From contig NZ_CP127161.1 in assembly GCF_030263895.1 (NCBI RefSeq), positions 2,170,001 through 2,234,000 of the forward strand: DNA of 64,000 bases, read 5' to 3'. The first letter of the stretch is position 1; each line of letters opens with the position of its first letter. This DNA comes from Proteiniborus sp. MB09-C3. Lineage in GTDB: Bacteria; Bacillota; Clostridia; Tissierellales; Proteiniboraceae. Of the stretch, positions 62,033 to 64,000 are shown in pieces. The notes under the pieces are model-generated. The model did not search any database. It worked only from the letters and a program-made list of their open reading frames with translations, and was not told the DNA's origin. A program made the position numbers and the translations under genes.

Positions 62033-64000
62033 GTGAGGATAAGATATATTCTAGGACGAGCTGGTTCTGGTAAGACGCATAGAGTATTAGATGAAATTGA
62101 GTATAGACTTAAAGAAAAGAACAATAACAAGCTTATACTTTTAGTACCTGAGCAATTTACTTTGCAGGCAGAAGCAGATTTAATATTTAAGAAAAATCTT
62201 GAGGGGATTATGAGAGTAGAGGTACTTAGCTTTCAAAGACTCGGGTATAAGATTTTAAATGAAACAGGAGGAATTAAAAAAACTGCCATAAATGAATTAG
62301 GAAAGATAATGGTGCTAAGAAAGCTCTTTGAGGAAAATTCAAAGAGCTTAACGGTATTCAATAAAGCTTCTAGAAAAGATGGATTTTTATCAAGCTTTTG
62401 TCAGCTTATAACTGAACTTAAGAAGGATGATATTCCCATAGAAACTATTGAGGAAAAAGCAGAAGCTATTACACAAGACAGTATGCTGAAACGAAAGTTA
62501 AAGGATATATCATTAATATACAGCAAATTTAATGAGTATATAGAAGGCAAATACACAGATGATGAAGATAAGATGAAATTAGTCATAGAAAAACTTGATA
62601 ATTCAACTTATTTTGATGATGCAGAAATATGGGTAGATGGCTTCAATAGTTTTTCTGCATTAGAATACAAGATACTAGAAAAGCTTATGATTAAAAGCAG
62701 AAAGTTAAATATAGCTCTTACTTTAGATATAAAGAGTATAGATGATATTAGTGTATTTAAACCTACATCAAATACATATGAAAAGTTAAGAGATATGGCA
62801 CAAAGAAATGGTATTGAGGAAAGAAAGACTATATTAGATATTAATACTGAATATAAAAATCAAGAAATTTGGCATCTTGAAAAAGAGCTTTTTGCATACC
62901 CTTATAAAAAATATGAAAAAAACACAGAGAGAGTAAAAGTATTCTATAGCTTAAATCAATATACAGAAATTGAAAATGTGGCATCTCATATAGTATCACT
63001 TGTAAGGGATAAGAATTATAGATGGCGGGATATTTCTGTAGTATGCAATATAATTGATAGCTATACATCTACTATAAAAAGGGTTTTTAGTGAGTATGGA
63101 ATACCGTATTTTATTGATGATAAAAGAAGCATAATGAATAATCCAATAGTAAAATTCATCATATCTGGTCTTGAAATAGTATCTAGAAACTTTAGGTATG
63201 AAGATGTTTTTAAGTTTATAAAAACGGGCTTTAGTGATTTAGAGAGGGATGAATGTGAAGAATTAGAGAACTATGTCCTTAGGTTTGGCATAATGGGAGA
63301 TAAATGGTTAAAGGATTTCGAGTATGGAGACGATAAACTTGAGTTAGAAAGAATTAATAGTATTCGAAGTAAGTTTACAGAGTACATTTCAGCATTTAAG
63401 AAAAGAGTTAAAAACAAAACTAGAATAGAGGACATAACTAAATACTTATTTGAATTTTTAACAGATATGAATATTGAAAAGAAGCTTAATAATCTTATAG
63501 AAGCTCAAAAGGAAAAGGGTTATTTAGATTTGGTCAATGAGAATACACAAATTTGGAATATACTTATGGAAGTGCTAGATCAATTAGTAGAGATATTAGG
63601 AGATAAGAAAGTTACTATTGGAGAGTATGTCAAGATACTTGAATCAGGCCTGTCAGAATATGAAGTAGGAGTGATACCGCCTACAATGGATCAGGTTTTA
63701 GTAGGAAATTTAGATAGATCTAGAAGCCATGATATAAAAGCATTATTCGTGGTTGGTGTAAATGATGGAATTCTCCCTTCTGCCATAGAAGAAGGTGGTC
63801 TACTACTAGATGAAGAGAAAGCAGAGATGAAAAGCTTAGGGATAGAAATTTCTTCAGACAACGAAACAAAAGCTTGTGAGGAGGAATTCTCAGTATATGC
63901 TTCATTTATAAAGCCTAGTGATTATCTATTTATTAGCTATGCTTTAGGTGACATTGAGGGAAAAACCTTAAGGCCTTCAATCTTTATAGATAGATTAAAA
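62033..64000 (+). CDS. addB: Helicase-exonuclease AddAB subunit AddB (partial, 656 codons)
   Basis: GTG at 62033 follows GAGGTGAT; the frame is open to the window end. N-terminal Walker A LGRAGSGKTHR, LLVPEQFTLQAE and VLSFQRLGYKIL are conserved AddB features, as is LVGNLDRSRSHDIKALFVVGVNDG later. The C-terminal nuclease and Fe-S cluster should lie beyond the edge. AddAB resects DNA ends at double-strand breaks. addA is expected next. Confidence 0.93.
   Translation, partial: MRIRYILGRAGSGKTHRVLDEIEYRLKEKNNNKLILLVPEQFTLQAEADLIFKKNLEGIMRVEVLSFQRLGYKILNETGGIKKTAINELGKIMVLRKLFEENSKSLTVFNKASRKDGFLSSFCQLITELKKDDIPIETIEEKAEAITQDSMLKRKLKDISLIYSKFNEYIEGKYTDDEDKMKLVIEKLDNSTYFDDAEIWVDGFNSFSALEYKILEKLMIKSRKLNIALTLDIKSIDDISVFKPTSNTYEKLRDMAQRNGIEERKTILDINTEYKNQEIWHLEKELFAYPYKKYEKNTERVKVFYSLNQYTEIENVASHIVSLVRDKNYRWRDISVVCNIIDSYTSTIKRVFSEYGIPYFIDDKRSIMNNPIVKFIISGLEIVSRNFRYEDVFKFIKTGFSDLERDECEELENYVLRFGIMGDKWLKDFEYGDDKLELERINSIRSKFTEYISAFKKRVKNKTRIEDITKYLFEFLTDMNIEKKLNNLIEAQKEKGYLDLVNENTQIWNILMEVLDQLVEILGDKKVTIGEYVKILESGLSEYEVGVIPPTMDQVLVGNLDRSRSHDIKALFVVGVNDGILPSAIEEGGLLLDEEKAEMKSLGIEISSDNETKACEEEFSVYASFIKPSDYLFISYALGDIEGKTLRPSIFIDRLK

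Overview
The window looks like chromosomal DNA from an anaerobic, spore-forming, low-GC Firmicute (class Clostridia in the broad sense, possibly Tissierellales-like). The evidence is the strong A+T bias, the Rnf ion-pumping complex, sporulation genes (spoIVFB, a spo0B-like gene, a GerMN lipoprotein), a complete selenocysteine system, and the Firmicutes order rplU-prp-rpmA-spo0B-obg. Nearly everything is on the + strand; the exceptions are dacF and one 35-codon ORF. No rRNA, CRISPR array or prophage was seen.

Layout. 0.2-1.1 kb: an isolated beta-propeller gene ended by a strong hairpin. 1.7-6.0 kb: a SPOR-domain gene, then a tightly packed set (DRTGG protein, RsbW-like ATPase, HydA-like Fe-S protein with a Cys-to-Phe change, second DRTGG protein, PHP protein, second ATPase) that looks like a redox or hydrogenase sensing module. 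6.3-11.4 kb: rnfCDGEAB, whose terminator has been split by a 130-bp MITE-like palindrome with a 9-bp target duplication. 11.7-18.2 kb: CBS-DRTGG pyrophosphatase, a lipoprotein, and a GlnK/GlnL-like two-component pair directly before an AgcS-type amino acid/Na+ symporter; the intergenic region contains a near-match to the known GlnL operator. 18.3-22.9 kb: a decayed accessory region with a frameshifted gene, a truncated histidine kinase, a lipoprotein with a stop codon in its signal peptide and an ABC ATPase/permease remnant fused by deletion.

23.0-33.8 kb: cell-shape and division block (NusG-II protein, HepS1/Gx-like protein, DUF4321 protein, maf, radC, mreBCD, an unusually long PBP2, minCDE, mgsA). 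34-43.4 kb: spoIVFA-like remnant and spoIVFB, the TIGR03960/TIGR03936 pair, RNase G, rplU with an L21 leader, prp, rpmA, an IS200-type element, spo0B-like gene and obg. 43.4-48 kb: yhbY, nadD, yqeK, an LCP protein, rsfS, a YheO-like regulator and ridA. 48-50.2 kb: dacF (minus strand) divergent from comEA.

50.2-58.7 kb: selD (in-frame UGA at codon 17), selA and selB, an OmpR-type two-component system, a GerMN lipoprotein, rluF and tRNA-Sec. 58.9-64 kb: a small membrane protein, a Usp-like protein, a DsrE-like protein, a membrane-anchored apparent pseudokinase and the 5' two thirds of addB, which runs off the end.

The most interesting items are the HydA-like sensor cluster beside rnf, the MITE in the rnf terminator, the degraded transporter region, the GlnL-type operator candidate, the pseudokinase, and the repeat-expanded PBP2. 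No wholly new defence or mobile system was recognised.
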